Shown here piece after piece: positions 17,543 through 27,069 of a stretch of 64,000 nt of DNA; within the stretch, counting starts at the first letter, position 1, and every line of letters starts with the position of its first letter. Source of the stretch: Bacteroidota bacterium (GTDB lineage Bacteria > Bacteroidota > Bacteroidia > Bacteroidales > F082); assembly GCA_018830105.1 (NCBI GenBank), contig JAHJTC010000014.1, positions 1-64,000 on the forward strand, in the 5' to 3' direction. A program made the translations under genes and the position numbers. The notes below the pieces were generated by a model. The model worked only from the letters and a program-made list of their open reading frames with translations. It had not been told where the DNA came from and made no database searches.

Positions 17543-18499
17543 ATGACTGTTACTTATGTGCTTTTTGTGATTGGCTTTGTGATTTTGATTTTGGGAGCCA
17601 ATTGGCTGGTAAACGGGTCGATATCTTTAGGGTTAAGGGCCAATCTTTCCCCCTTAGTAATCGGGTTGACGGTTGTGGCATTCGGCACCTCTCTTCCGGA
17701 ATTGGTTATTAACGTATTTGCTTCGTTGAAAGGTAGTTCTGATCTGGCAATCGGTAATGTTATGGGCAGTAATATCATGAATATCTTTCTGATTCTGGGA
17801 ATCAGTTCGCTGATAATGCCCCTTTATGTAGAACGTATTTCAATTTACAGAGATATTCCTGTCGGCTTATTTGCGACACTTTTTTTCGGACTGATTGCCA
17901 ATGGCTACTTTATGGGATATAGTCTGACTATCAACCGTTTTGATGGCATTATGCTCTTGGCATTGTTTGGGATTTATCTGTGGTTTACGCTCAAAAAAGG
18001 CAAGCCATTGGAGATAGACATGGACCTCGAAAAGCAGGAGCCGGCTTCGTGGGGCAAGACGCTCTTGCTCATTTTTGCCGGATTGGCTGGTTTGTATTTT
18101 GGAGGCGAGTGGGTTTCGGAGGGCGCGTTGGAAGTTGCTAAAGTATTAGGTATCAGCGAAACCGCTGTCGGCCTCACGATTGTGGCTGCGGCAACATCCC
18201 TGCCCGAGCTGGTAACAGCCATCGTTGCTGCTATGAAGAACAAGATTGAAATTGTGATGGGCAATGTGCTGGGTTCTAATATCATCAATATTCTCGTTGT
18301 ACTTGGAATCAGCGCTGTTATCAATCCCTTGATATATCAGCCCAGTCTTAATGTAGAACTGGGTATGGTAATAGCAGCTAATCTAGCGTTGGTAGCTTTG
18401 ATTTACCTGGGCAAAGGCCTGCGGTTAACCCGTTTCGAAGGCGCTTTACTCATTGTGATTTATATTGTTTTTATTGGCTTCTCGCTCCAGTATAATTAG
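17543..18499 (+). CDS. CaCA-family Na+/Ca2+ exchanger (YrbG type)
   Basis: I use the ATG at 17543 (318 residues); longer starts overlap the yggS end and add only a hydrophilic tail. The protein has the two inverted repeats of the cation/calcium exchanger family. Each carries an alpha motif, AFGTSLPELVINVFA with GNVMGSNIMNIFLILG, and AAATSLPELVTAIVAA with GNVLGSNIINILVVLG. About ten transmembrane segments are visible. It is an inner-membrane antiporter, exchanging Ca2+ for Na+ or H+ in the family; the ion here is not proven. Confidence 0.9.
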   Translation: MTVTYVLFVIGFVILILGANWLVNGSISLGLRANLSPLVIGLTVVAFGTSLPELVINVFASLKGSSDLAIGNVMGSNIMNIFLILGISSLIMPLYVERISIYRDIPVGLFATLFFGLIANGYFMGYSLTINRFDGIMLLALFGIYLWFTLKKGKPLEIDMDLEKQEPASWGKTLLLIFAGLAGLYFGGEWVSEGALEVAKVLGISETAVGLTIVAAATSLPELVTAIVAAMKNKIEIVMGNVLGSNIINILVVLGISAVINPLIYQPSLNVELGMVIAANLALVALIYLGKGLRLTRFEGALLIVIYIVFIGFSLQYN

Positions 18500-18593
18500 T
18501 GGTTGATTCATAATTGTCGAGATCAAGGCGTTATAGCAACGCAGATATCGGACTTTAAAGACAAGCACTAATTAGTTTACCGGGCAGGAAACC

Positions 18594-19394
18594 TCATAGC
18601 TTCAGCTTCATCTGTATGGCCTGCACCTCTTTTTGAAGCTGTTTTACCGTCTCGGCCAGTGGCTCGCGTTCGCGGTTTTTTTCGGGCATTTCGGAACTGA
18701 TGTAATGCACAAACTTCCACACTTCCCGTACCTCGCTTACCGGCATGTCAAAAGTTTCATACAGCGGATTCAATGAGCTCATCCTGAGTAATCCATCTTC
18801 TTTTAGCCTGTTTTCAACAAGCTTAAAAACCACCCCTTCTTCTCTGGTGAGCACGATATAGGGCTGATGGCTTCGGATAAACTGCCAGTCGATCACGTAC
18901 TCGCCTGTAACATAAGATTTATCAGGAATGGGCAGCATGGAGTCGCCGCTGATCTGAAAGGTGCGGTATTTTTTGCTGCGCGACAAAAACGGCAGGTGAA
19001 AAGCCGGCAGCACCTTAATGTATTCCGGGTCAGCAAAACCGGTGCCATAGCCTGCTTTGGCTTTCTCGTTTACGAGCTCTATATTTTCATTGTTCTGGCT
19101 GTCGATGGTGGTTGTGAGCACACGGAGATTACTGCCTTTGATAAAGACATCGAAGCCGCGTTCAAGCTGACTCAGCTGGAATTCGCTCAGCGAAGCCATA
19201 TCTACCTTGATGAGGGTGTCGACAGCTACATTGAAATAGTCCGAAAAAGCCAGCAGGGTTTCGATGCCCGGCTGTGCCACTTTATTTTCGTAGCCGCTCA
19301 GGGTAGAGCGTTTCATGCCTAGCGCAAAAGCTACTTCATCCTGAGTGCGGCCGCGCCTTTTGCGCAAAAATTTAATATTGGAATTGAATTTCAT
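18594..19394 (-). CDS. LexA-like XRE-S24 repressor
   Basis: The 266-residue protein has an N-terminal XRE helix-turn-helix (residues 5-60: LRKRRGRTQDEVAFALGMKRSTLSGYENK in parts) and a C-terminal S24 peptidase domain. The LexA features are all present: a cleavage-site-like AGYG (Ala114-Gly115), the nucleophile ISGDSM (Ser152), and VVFKLVE (Lys191), 39 residues apart, close to the LexA spacing. A coiled-coil tail (ETVKQLQKEVQAIQMKLKL) ends the protein. It is divergent from dinB across 185 bases with repeated motifs. This suggests it represses itself and dinB and self-cleaves on DNA damage. Confidence 0.85.
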   Translation of the reverse strand: MKFNSNIKFLRKRRGRTQDEVAFALGMKRSTLSGYENKVAQPGIETLLAFSDYFNVAVDTLIKVDMASLSEFQLSQLERGFDVFIKGSNLRVLTTTIDSQNNENIELVNEKAKAGYGTGFADPEYIKVLPAFHLPFLSRSKKYRTFQISGDSMLPIPDKSYVTGEYVIDWQFIRSHQPYIVLTREEGVVFKLVENRLKEDGLLRMSSLNPLYETFDMPVSEVREVWKFVHYISSEMPEKNREREPLAETVKQLQKEVQAIQMKLKL

Positions 19395-19433
19395 GGAAAA
19401 AGAGGGTGTTAAATGCTGAAATTATTTTTTTTG

Positions 19434-19485
19434 TTGTCGTTGAATTAAATTAAAATGATTAAATTGTCGTCGTAAAAATGATTAA
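19434..19485. promoter_or_regulatory. Direct-repeat operator candidate between repressor and dinB
   Basis: TTGTCGT occurs at 19434-19440 and 19464-19470. AAAATGATTAA occurs at 19452-19462 and 19475-19485. Together they make two imperfect tandem units in the shared upstream region. They are good candidates for binding sites of the XRE-S24 repressor. Confidence 0.5.
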
Positions 19486-19579
19486 TAACACGTCAAAAAT
19501 ACAATAATTCTACAGTATGTCAAGTAATTAAGCATAAATTTTTTGATTATTTAGTTAAATTACTAACATTCAACATGAT

Positions 19580-20740
19580 ATGATTTCAAAAACCATTGCG
19601 CATCTTGATTTGGATACGTTTTTTGTATCGGTAGAACGGCTGGTAAATCCCACGCTGGCAGCTAAGCCTGTGATTATTGGTGGTGTTTCGGATCGGGGAG
19701 TGGTGGCCAGTTGCAGCTATGAGGCCCGGCGTTTTGGGGTACACGCTGCCATGCCGATGCGGATGGCACGTCAGCTTTGCAGCCAGGCGGTGTATATCCG
19801 TGGCGATATGGAGTTATACAGCCGCTATTCGCGTTTGGTTACCGATGTGATTGCCGACAGTGCCCCGCTTTACGAAAAGGCTTCGGTGGATGAGCATTAC
19901 CTTGACCTGAGCGGGATGGACCGTTTTTTTGGCACTTACAAATGGATGCATGAGTTGCGCGAGCGCATCATTCGCGAGACCGGCCTTCCGATCTCTTTTG
20001 GCTTGTCGCAAAACAAAACCGTTTCCAAGATTGCCACCGGGCAAGCCAAGCCTAATGGCGAGCTGCAGGTACTTCCTGAGCAGGTGCATCCTTTTCTGGA
20101 TCCGCTCTCGATTCGTAAAATTCCTATGGTAGGCGATGTCGGTTTCCGGCTGTTGCGATCAATGGGTGTGGCAAAGATTGGCACGCTGCGGCTGATGCCG
20201 CCCGATATGGTGCAGCAGGTGCTGGGCAAAAACGGACTGGTCGTCTGGAAAAAGGCCAATGGTATTGATCCTACACCGGTGAAGCCTTACAGCGAACGAA
20301 AATCGATCAGCAGCGAGCATACTTTTGAGCAGGATACGACCGATATGGTTTTGCTCAAACAAACCCTCGCGCATATGGTCGAGAAGCTGGCATTTGAGTT
20401 GCGCAACAAGCAAAAGCTAACGGCTTGCGTAACGGTAAAGATCCGTTATGCCAATTTTGATACACACAGCCGACAGAAGCAAATTTCCTATACCGCTTTC
20501 GATCATATATTACTTAATACCATCATGGATTTATTTGCCCAGCTCTATAGCCGGCGCATGCTGATCAGGCTGGTGGGTGTGCGTTTTAGTCATTTGGTGG
20601 GCGGCGCTCAGCAGCTGAATATGTTTGAAGACACTCCTGAGCTTACAGGCCTGTATCAGGCGATGGATCATATCCGCCGACGCTATGGCAAAACGGCTAT
20701 TGGCAGGGCAGGAGGCCTGGCAATAGCCGGCGCTGATTGA
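19580..20740 (+). CDS. dinB: DNA polymerase IV, Y family
   Basis: This 386-residue translesion polymerase is error-prone and copies past damaged bases. Motifs: HLDLDTFFVSVE (metal-binding Asp10), SYEARRFGVHAAMP, and SVDEHYLDLSG (catalytic Asp104, Glu105). Most relatives have Ala or Val after the DE; His is less usual. Also present are FGLSQNKTVSKIATGQAKPNG in parts, the HhH region IRKIPMVGDVGFRLLRSMGV, the little-finger domain (about 240-345), and a C-terminal beta-clamp-binding peptide, QQLNMFED. Divergent from the LexA-like gene, it is probably its regulon target. Confidence 0.93.
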   Translation: MISKTIAHLDLDTFFVSVERLVNPTLAAKPVIIGGVSDRGVVASCSYEARRFGVHAAMPMRMARQLCSQAVYIRGDMELYSRYSRLVTDVIADSAPLYEKASVDEHYLDLSGMDRFFGTYKWMHELRERIIRETGLPISFGLSQNKTVSKIATGQAKPNGELQVLPEQVHPFLDPLSIRKIPMVGDVGFRLLRSMGVAKIGTLRLMPPDMVQQVLGKNGLVVWKKANGIDPTPVKPYSERKSISSEHTFEQDTTDMVLLKQTLAHMVEKLAFELRNKQKLTACVTVKIRYANFDTHSRQKQISYTAFDHILLNTIMDLFAQLYSRRMLIRLVGVRFSHLVGGAQQLNMFEDTPELTGLYQAMDHIRRRYGKTAIGRAGGLAIAGAD

Positions 20741-20837
20741 AGGCAGTAGTAAAAAGTGATGCTGTAGCCGGCAGGGCCGGTGATTGACTGATCGATGCTT
20801 GCTTTGGTAAGCTTGTCACGGTTTCGGTTGAGGTTTT

Positions 20838-20871
20838 GGGAATTACTGATTGTTACGAATCAGTAATTCCC
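20838..20871. terminator. Perfect hairpin between convergent genes
   Basis: A perfect 14-base stem (20838-20851 with 20858-20871) has loop GTTACG. It lies between convergent dinB and a secreted-protein gene. It has only a weak T tract on either side, so it may terminate both genes or block read-through. Confidence 0.5.
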
Positions 20872-20906
20872 CGTTTGAAATCAACAATATCAGCTATAAG
20901 GCTGAC

Positions 20907-22451
20907 TTACCGTACAATAACCAGCCGTTTCTGCCAAAAACCTGTTTCCGTTTGCACCACCACTTCATAGCTTCCGGGGCGCAGCTTGCTTGTGTTTAAG
21001 GTAACAGTATGCCCACCACTCCGACTTGTTTCCTTGCTTTGCATCAACAAGCAACCATCCATCCCGTAAACAGTAACAATCACCTTAGCGGGCTGTGCTA
21101 TTTCTATGCGGATAAAAACTTCGTCAGTTGCCGGATTGGGATGCATGGCAAATCCTGCATCGGCCTGCTGTTCACCAACACTTACCAGGTAATCACAACT
21201 TTGGGCAATACCCGTCTCAAAAAGCCCGAAATCGTCATCCTCATAGCAGCGCAAGGGGCCGCCTTCAAACGCGTCTGCCATGCATATTGGAGATGGCAGC
21301 AGATAGTCGTCAGCAGGGCCCAACCGTTCTATTATCTTGCCGTAGTAATTCCATTGGCCATTTTCATCACCAAAATAGTCCAACACGAACCAACGCAGCA
21401 TCTGACCATTGATCAAGGTGTCGCCGGTTTCTTCGACCGTGACCAAAGCCGTACTGTCGCAAAACATATCATTCGACCCCGGGATGATCCAGCTATCGCC
21501 CACCGCAGCCGAAAAATCCCAAAGCGTATAGAACTGTTCGTGGCGGTAAACATACACCCGATCACCATCAGTGGAGAAGTACTCTTTACCCAGATCCTGC
21601 TGGTAATAGCTGAGGAGATCCTGGTTATAATAATGCCCCTCCTTTTTCACAATCCCGGCCGGCATGCCCTGGATAAGGGTATCGCCGGTATGCCAAATAT
21701 GGATATAACCACTTACATAAAAATTCAGGTAGTCGTAATGCCAGCTTGCTCCGGCCACAGGATATGGCTTGATAAGTGAAAGCTGATACCGGATAAAAGC
21801 ATCACATATTTCAAACGATGGACCGGTACCTTCGGAATAAACCGGAGTAAATTCATAACAAACGCCCGGATAATAAGGCTCTAAGGGTAGGAGTAGGGGT
21901 TCATCAAATTCCCAGTTCACATCACCAACGAAACTCCCATCGACAAATACTTTGATGTGCATTAAGTTTTTACCAGATGGCATTTGCCAGGGACGCACAA
22001 GCATCTCCATCGACTCCGCGCTTCCGGCTTTGAAATCCAGCAGCCAATTGGCCTGAATCTGAGTGAGCGCAAGCGTGTCGGAACTGGTAATCACTTGTAT
22101 GTCGTAATATGGCGCTGATGCCGGATCGGATGTTGTTTGGTCGGTAAAGCTGTAATGTTCATTTAATGAAGTGATTAACGCTTCGTTAATCTGAATCGGT
22201 GCCTCATTGAAAGTACTGCGTTTGAATACATTGCAACCCAAAACATCGCCCTTTTCTGTCAGGGGAATCACATCCCAGATCAATGTCACCATTTCATTGG
22301 AACCCGTAGTGAAGCAATAGCTATGCTCAGCAGAGTTGTCTTCATTGTTGGTCGTGCATGGGGTATCAAAAGCATTTTGTTGTGCCAATAGCGCAAAAGG
22401 AATTACAAAAAGGCTCAGAACCATAATGTAATAATTGATTGTTGTCTTCAT
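20907..22451 (-). CDS. T9SS-exported protein of unknown function
   Basis: The 514-residue protein has a signal peptide (ending near LLAQ, residue 24). Residues 45-130 resemble a fibronectin-III-like module (VTLIWDVIPLTEKGDVLGCNVFKRS, YSFTDQTT). Residues 130-430 are a beta-rich region I cannot assign; it contains paired Cys residues. The C-terminal ~80 residues form a T9SS sorting domain (FAMHPNPATDEVFI, VTVYGMDGCLL, GSYEVVVQTE, WQKRLVIVR). It is probably on the cell surface or secreted, with no informative neighbours. Confidence 0.75.
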   Translation of the reverse strand: MKTTINYYIMVLSLFVIPFALLAQQNAFDTPCTTNNEDNSAEHSYCFTTGSNEMVTLIWDVIPLTEKGDVLGCNVFKRSTFNEAPIQINEALITSLNEHYSFTDQTTSDPASAPYYDIQVITSSDTLALTQIQANWLLDFKAGSAESMEMLVRPWQMPSGKNLMHIKVFVDGSFVGDVNWEFDEPLLLPLEPYYPGVCYEFTPVYSEGTGPSFEICDAFIRYQLSLIKPYPVAGASWHYDYLNFYVSGYIHIWHTGDTLIQGMPAGIVKKEGHYYNQDLLSYYQQDLGKEYFSTDGDRVYVYRHEQFYTLWDFSAAVGDSWIIPGSNDMFCDSTALVTVEETGDTLINGQMLRWFVLDYFGDENGQWNYYGKIIERLGPADDYLLPSPICMADAFEGGPLRCYEDDDFGLFETGIAQSCDYLVSVGEQQADAGFAMHPNPATDEVFIRIEIAQPAKVIVTVYGMDGCLLMQSKETSRSGGHTVTLNTSKLRPGSYEVVVQTETGFWQKRLVIVR

Positions 22452-22902
22452 GATAGTGGGTTGTTGGATGCATCAATAATTCTCAATTTTATTGGCTTTG
22501 CTACATTGGCTGTGAAGGAGTGCGCTTAGCTTTAAAAAGAGTCTGTGCTGCTTTAATGACAATTAAGTTGGGATTAACCCCCACTTGCGCAGTGTTTTGC
22601 ATGGAAATTGAATACAAGGGTTGTTGGTGAAGGAGTCATTTTGCTGGCCAGCGCGCTCTTCCGAAAGCATTTTTTAGTTAGGTTATTAGATTTCCCTCGC
22701 TTATTGGTGAAGGTGGAATTTGGAAGTAAGTTGCTTGAGTAATCTCTGCAAAGGCACAAGACTGATTTTTTTTACCTTCATGCCTTATTAACCATCCCTC
22801 CGCGCTATGCTAACTTTCTTACCGAAGGCAATCCCTTTGCGTGTTAATAAGTTAAAATATTTTAGTCTGTTACATGTCCCGATTTTCAAAAAAAACTAAA
22901 TA
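22452..22902. other. Intergenic region with a REP-B-like palindrome
   Basis: I see no gene here. At 22784-22851 a 9-base inverted repeat (CTTATTAAC..GTTAATAAG) encloses a degenerate copy of the repeat found at 46.44, 48.81 and 51.56 kb. The shared part is CTTACCGAAGGCAATCCC, then TTTGCGTG. Confidence 0.5.
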
Positions 22903-25602
22903 TCAGAAACGATTCAAAAAGTCGTAGAGGTTTTCTTCTGGGCTTAATTCAAGCTTTTTGCGCAGACGCGACCTGCTGATATAAGAGCTGGAGGGTTGGA
23001 TGTTCATCAAATCAGCAATCTCTTTGGAGTTCATCCCGATTTTCAGGTAAGCGCATAAACGCAGGTCGTTGTTTGAAAGGAAGGGAAATGCCTGCTTTAG
23101 GTTTTTGAAAAATTCCTGGTGCAGCTCATTCATTTGAATATCGAAGGTGTTATCATCAATTTTCATATTGCTCTCGATCATGCGGTGCATCTCCTTCCAC
23201 AGAACAGAAGCTTTTGAAGGGTTGGTTTGTGCATTCGTGCATTTTTCTTTCAGGCTGAGCAATAACCTGTTCTTTTCTTCATTTTCCCGGGCTTTTGCAG
23301 CCAGGTCGATGGTCTTATTTTTGAGTTGCTTTTTCAGCGCATCGTTTTCTGCTTGCAGACGCTCCTGTTCAAGATCGGCTAATTCCTGACGGTGTTTTTC
23401 GGCAAGTTCGCGCAAGGCTTCTTTTTCACGCAGCAAATGCTGCTTCTTTTGTTTTCTTAATTTGAGGCGATATCCATAATAAAGTGAAATGATCAGTACT
23501 GCCAGCGCTATGATGTAAGCGAGGTAAGCGTACCAGCTTAAATACCAGGGTGGGCTAATAATTAGATCTATTTGCTTGATTGGAAGAATTGTCTCACCAA
23601 TAGCTGCCCGTATGGCAATATGGTGTTTGCCATAAGGCATATTGAGCAAGAGTACGCTGTTTTCGTGCGACCATGCACTCCAATCGCCTTTTGCGTCCAG
23701 CCGGTGCTGATAACGCACATTCGCTGAATTGGGAACAATGTATTTCAGCCGGAGGTTGTTGAGCCTCCAGGGGATTTTTTGTCCGCTCTGCATGTTTCTT
23801 GATTCCATGTTGTTCATGGCTTCAATTTGCAGTAAAACTAACGACAATGCATCCGATTCAACAACCAAATTTTTGCGCGTCAGATGCTCAAGAGCAAAGC
23901 CATTGTGAATCGGATAAAAGATAAAGTCATCGTTGATCCGCGAAGGTTCAAATACAGGCGAAAGTGCATTGATTAGGGGTTTGCTATGTTTTATTTCCTC
24001 GCCGGCATCAAATGAAAGCAGTTGATTGTTAAAGCGGTAAACCAGGCGATCTGTTGCAATGCTAATCCCTGAGGAATCATTTTTGAGGAAGATATCATTG
24101 CCCGAAAAGTTACTTTCGGGAAAAATAGTGCGTTTTTCGGCAGTGAATTGTTCGTCAATAGCGGTACGAATCAGTCCGAAAGTTGGAATATTTACCCAAA
24201 GCATGCTTTCGTTTTCGATAAAGAGTTGATTGCATGAGCCGGCAATATAAGCTACTTTTTTATGGAATGTCCACTTGCCATTGATTTTTTGAAAAACCGA
24301 AATCCCATTGTAGGTTCCTGCCAGCAAATAATCTTTATAAGGCAAAATGGTCCAAACGCCGGGTTCAAATCCAATTTGAACGGCTTCGCCTTGATGAAGC
24401 ATAAACAGCCCTTTATCGTGTCCGATTATCACCTGATCTGCTATTTGTTTCACCGTCCAAGCCTGTCCCTCGGTGCCCGGGATAAGCTGAAAGTCGAATT
24501 TTTCGGCCTTATTATCCAGTTTCTGCCAGGCTGTTTTATAAAGTCCCTGATTGGTTGCCACATAAAAAATATCATCCTTCAGGCAAGCACTATAGGCTGT
24601 GCCATAATCTCCGTTGTAGTCTAAAATATAAGTGTAAGGATGACTAAAATCCAGCATGGCAAGGCCGTAATCGAGGCCCATCCACAATTGGTTTTGAGCA
24701 GAAAAATGCAAGCTGAGAATCGTGTTGTTCAATAATCCTTTTGACCTGTTGATGTGATGAATGATATTTCCTTCAAGATCAGCGATATAAAGCCCGTTGA
24801 GAATGGTTCCAAAGGCGAGATAGCCATTTTTAAGGTCAGCAAAACTGAAAACCATGGCTTTTTGCAAAACTTTTGATAAGGTGCTTTGAACCGGAATGAG
24901 TTGTTGCTTTTTTATCTTAAATAGGCCTGCATCCTTGGATACAGCAATGGTTTGATCAGCCTGTTCGTATATACCTACAACATCAAAATTGAGCCTGGGC
25001 GGATATTTTGCAACTGCTTGTAATTGTACATTCTCAAACTTATACAAGCCATCACGACTATCATTGAGAAAAAGCTTCCCATCACTTTCAAAACTACGGC
25101 TGAATTTATTCGGCGCACTGATTCTTGTAAGTTGATCGTTTTTGTAGAAGTAAATATTTTGAGAGGAGACAAAAACGACACTTTCGTTAAGGATAAAAGT
25201 GCCCCAGAATTCTTCATTTTCATCCTGAACTTCTTCTTTGAAAGGATAAAGTGAGGTATAAGTAAAATCCTGGTTTCGATCAGATTTCCACACACCAAAG
25301 TCCATATCCGAACCGCTGTAAATCAGGCTGTCGTTGGCAATATGCAGTGATCGGGTAAAGCCATTACTTCCCCGAAAGCTACGCCAGTTTTTGCCATCAA
25401 AACGCATCAGTCCTTTGTCGGTTGCAAAAAATGCCATGCCATTATTCGACACCTGAATATCCCAAATTTTTCCACTGTTTCCGGATGTGGTCGGGCTATA
25501 TGTATATAACATTGGAACGCCCTTTTCGGGTAAACTCTGCGCTAAAGCGGCTGGCAGGCCAACATAAAAAAGAAGGATAAGGAAAATGTTATTTAACCTC
25601 AA
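22903..25602 (-). CDS. Membrane-tethered propeller-YYY-LuxR transcriptional regulator
   Basis: The 899-residue protein has a signal peptide (1-22) and a periplasmic beta-propeller of two-component-regulator type over about 30-620 (repeats such as DKGLMRFDGKNWRSF, NTILSLHFSAQNQLWMGLDYGLAMLD). A Y_Y_Y module follows (~625-705, YQHRLDAKGDWSAWSHE), then one membrane helix (~712-735) and a long coiled coil (740-815). The C-terminal LuxR-type HTH (~835-895) includes LSNNDLRLCAYLKIGMNSKEIADLM. There is no kinase or receiver domain, so it is a one-component sensor coupling a periplasmic glycan signal directly to DNA. It is the likely regulator of the adjacent glucan operon. Confidence 0.85.
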   Translation of the reverse strand: MRLNNIFLILLFYVGLPAALAQSLPEKGVPMLYTYSPTTSGNSGKIWDIQVSNNGMAFFATDKGLMRFDGKNWRSFRGSNGFTRSLHIANDSLIYSGSDMDFGVWKSDRNQDFTYTSLYPFKEEVQDENEEFWGTFILNESVVFVSSQNIYFYKNDQLTRISAPNKFSRSFESDGKLFLNDSRDGLYKFENVQLQAVAKYPPRLNFDVVGIYEQADQTIAVSKDAGLFKIKKQQLIPVQSTLSKVLQKAMVFSFADLKNGYLAFGTILNGLYIADLEGNIIHHINRSKGLLNNTILSLHFSAQNQLWMGLDYGLAMLDFSHPYTYILDYNGDYGTAYSACLKDDIFYVATNQGLYKTAWQKLDNKAEKFDFQLIPGTEGQAWTVKQIADQVIIGHDKGLFMLHQGEAVQIGFEPGVWTILPYKDYLLAGTYNGISVFQKINGKWTFHKKVAYIAGSCNQLFIENESMLWVNIPTFGLIRTAIDEQFTAEKRTIFPESNFSGNDIFLKNDSSGISIATDRLVYRFNNQLLSFDAGEEIKHSKPLINALSPVFEPSRINDDFIFYPIHNGFALEHLTRKNLVVESDALSLVLLQIEAMNNMESRNMQSGQKIPWRLNNLRLKYIVPNSANVRYQHRLDAKGDWSAWSHENSVLLLNMPYGKHHIAIRAAIGETILPIKQIDLIISPPWYLSWYAYLAYIIALAVLIISLYYGYRLKLRKQKKQHLLREKEALRELAEKHRQELADLEQERLQAENDALKKQLKNKTIDLAAKARENEEKNRLLLSLKEKCTNAQTNPSKASVLWKEMHRMIESNMKIDDNTFDIQMNELHQEFFKNLKQAFPFLSNNDLRLCAYLKIGMNSKEIADLMNIQPSSSYISRSRLRKKLELSPEENLYDFLNRF

Positions 25603-25630
25603 TTTGAGTGTTGTTTAATTCTTAGCCAGA

Positions 25631-25660
25631 CAAATATAAAATAAAAAGAGCCGTCCAAAA
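25631..25660 (-). promoter_or_regulatory. Promoter of the regulator gene
   Basis: On the minus strand TATATTTG (25631-25638) is a perfect -7 box 28 bases from the ATG. TTTTG (25656-25660) is a -33 candidate at about 17-18 bases. The -33 lies inside the loop of the operon terminator, so the terminator and promoter overlap. Confidence 0.5.
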
Positions 25661-25672
25661 CAGAACGGCTCT
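25636..25672 (-). terminator. Terminator of the beta-glucan operon
   Basis: On the minus strand the stem AGAGCCGT/ACGGCTCT (25665-25672 with 25647-25654) is followed by CTTTTTATTTTAT. It closes the twelve-gene operon just after its last gene. Confidence 0.85.
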
Positions 25673-25684
25673 AATTTAACTAAC

Positions 25685-27010
25685 TTATTTTATCATAAGT
25701 TTCTGCATGTGCAATTGATTAGCGGCATCAACGATTCGTAAAGTATACATACCCTGTTTTAGCAGCTCAGTATTGAGTGTCTGCTGCGTAGAACTAACAA
25801 TCAACTTTCCGGACAGATCATATACTTCAACAAGTGTTACCTCTTTGTCAAAGTTTACTGCATTGCCGGCTGCTATTGGGTTCGGGTAAACTTTCAGCTG
25901 CTTGCGTGTGCTTTGTTCGGAAAGATCCGTTATATCGCCTGCAAAAAAGTAGAAATTATCTACAAAAACAGTTGATGTACCCGAAGGTTGGCCAACCAAA
26001 ATGTATTGTGCAATGTTTTGACGGGTCGTTAAGCCGGTAAATTCTGACAAGGGGATATCCAAGGCAATCCATTCATTTTGGGCAGGAGACTCAAAGTTTA
26101 CCTGATGCTCTACATCATCGCCACCACCAAAAGCACCATCAGCACCATAGTCAACAAGCTTTAACCCGAAGAAAGTAAAGTTTGGTGACCAGATATTCAG
26201 ATGAACATACTCCATCTCAGTGATATCAAGCTGACTTGATACGGTTTCGATACCTACGTAATCAAGCAGGCTGTATTTTTTTGTAGGATTGCCATCAATC
26301 ATCACTTCTTCGTAGTTTGCTACTGACCAGTCTGTTCTCCAGGTATCAACCACAACATTAGCATAAGCATCGCTGAAAAGCGAGATCACATCATCAGGAT
26401 TGCGGCCGGGAGGTGTTGGTGCAGCAACTGTAGGTTCTGTGGGTGTGGTGCCTCCTCCGCTGAAAGTGATATTGTCGAAGTAAACAACATTGTCCTGCGT
26501 TCTTCCGGCAAGGTCAAAATCCGGGAAAACAACAATCTGATCGTATTGACCTTCAGCTGCCGGTGGGTTAGGAAAAGCAGAAAAATCAAATGTGAGCTCT
26601 TCCCATTGGTTCACGACTGTGTTAGGCACTTTTATTTCCGGTTGTGCCCAACCTGAAGCGGCTACCAATTTGATGCCTACATCGCTGATAACCGGTTTCC
26701 ATACCATGATTTTAATGGTAGAATTGGTTTCGTCCAACACGAAAGCGCCCAAGTCAGCACCATGCAATGATTCGGTGCCTGCCCAGGGTTGTCCTGCCTG
26801 CAGCGCAGTAAATTTGGCTACTGTTGCCGAAGTGTTGCTGCCTGAGGCATCGGGATTGGCAATAATCTCAACCGGAGGGTTGATGTCGTTCTCAAAAACT
26901 GTCCAGGTCCAGTCGGCACCTTGGCCGCCCTCTTCAAAATTAATAGGGGCATTCTGGGCAAAACTAAATGTTGCCATGAATACGAGTGCAATAATTGTAA
27001 AATGTTTCAT
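25685..27010 (-). CDS. T9SS-exported glycan-binding protein, two modules
   Basis: The 441-residue protein has a signal peptide (MKHFTIIALVFMATFSFAQ). Residues ~20-190 form a jelly-roll module (NFEEGGQGADWTWTVFEN.., VVYFDNITFSGGG). Residues ~205-355 form a second module (DVISLFSDAYANVVVDTW.., LDITEMEYVHLNIWSPN, WIALDIPLSEFTGL, VFVDNFYFF). This second module is homologous to two modules of the lipoprotein at 40060-41925. Residues ~365-441 are a T9SS sorting domain (VYPNPIAAGNAV, MYTLRIVD, MQKLMIK). It has no catalytic signature. As the last gene of the beta-glucan operon, it most likely binds beta-1,3-glucan outside the cell. Confidence 0.8.
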   Translation of the reverse strand: MKHFTIIALVFMATFSFAQNAPINFEEGGQGADWTWTVFENDINPPVEIIANPDASGSNTSATVAKFTALQAGQPWAGTESLHGADLGAFVLDETNSTIKIMVWKPVISDVGIKLVAASGWAQPEIKVPNTVVNQWEELTFDFSAFPNPPAAEGQYDQIVVFPDFDLAGRTQDNVVYFDNITFSGGGTTPTEPTVAAPTPPGRNPDDVISLFSDAYANVVVDTWRTDWSVANYEEVMIDGNPTKKYSLLDYVGIETVSSQLDITEMEYVHLNIWSPNFTFFGLKLVDYGADGAFGGGDDVEHQVNFESPAQNEWIALDIPLSEFTGLTTRQNIAQYILVGQPSGTSTVFVDNFYFFAGDITDLSEQSTRKQLKVYPNPIAAGNAVNFDKEVTLVEVYDLSGKLIVSSTQQTLNTELLKQGMYTLRIVDAANQLHMQKLMIK

Positions 27011-27069
27011 AATAATTAGAATTAGTGGTTAATAAATATGCTTGTAAGCAGTGAATTTTGATAAGAGAT

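Noticed and set aside
22574..22759. Small minus-strand frame of 61 codons in the 22.5 kb spacer
   Set aside because: No promoter box, no recognisable motif, atypical composition.
22903..25602. Hybrid two-component system histidine kinase
   Set aside because: The propeller and YYY modules are as in hybrid sensors, but no HisKA, ATPase or receiver motifs are present, only a LuxR-type HTH.
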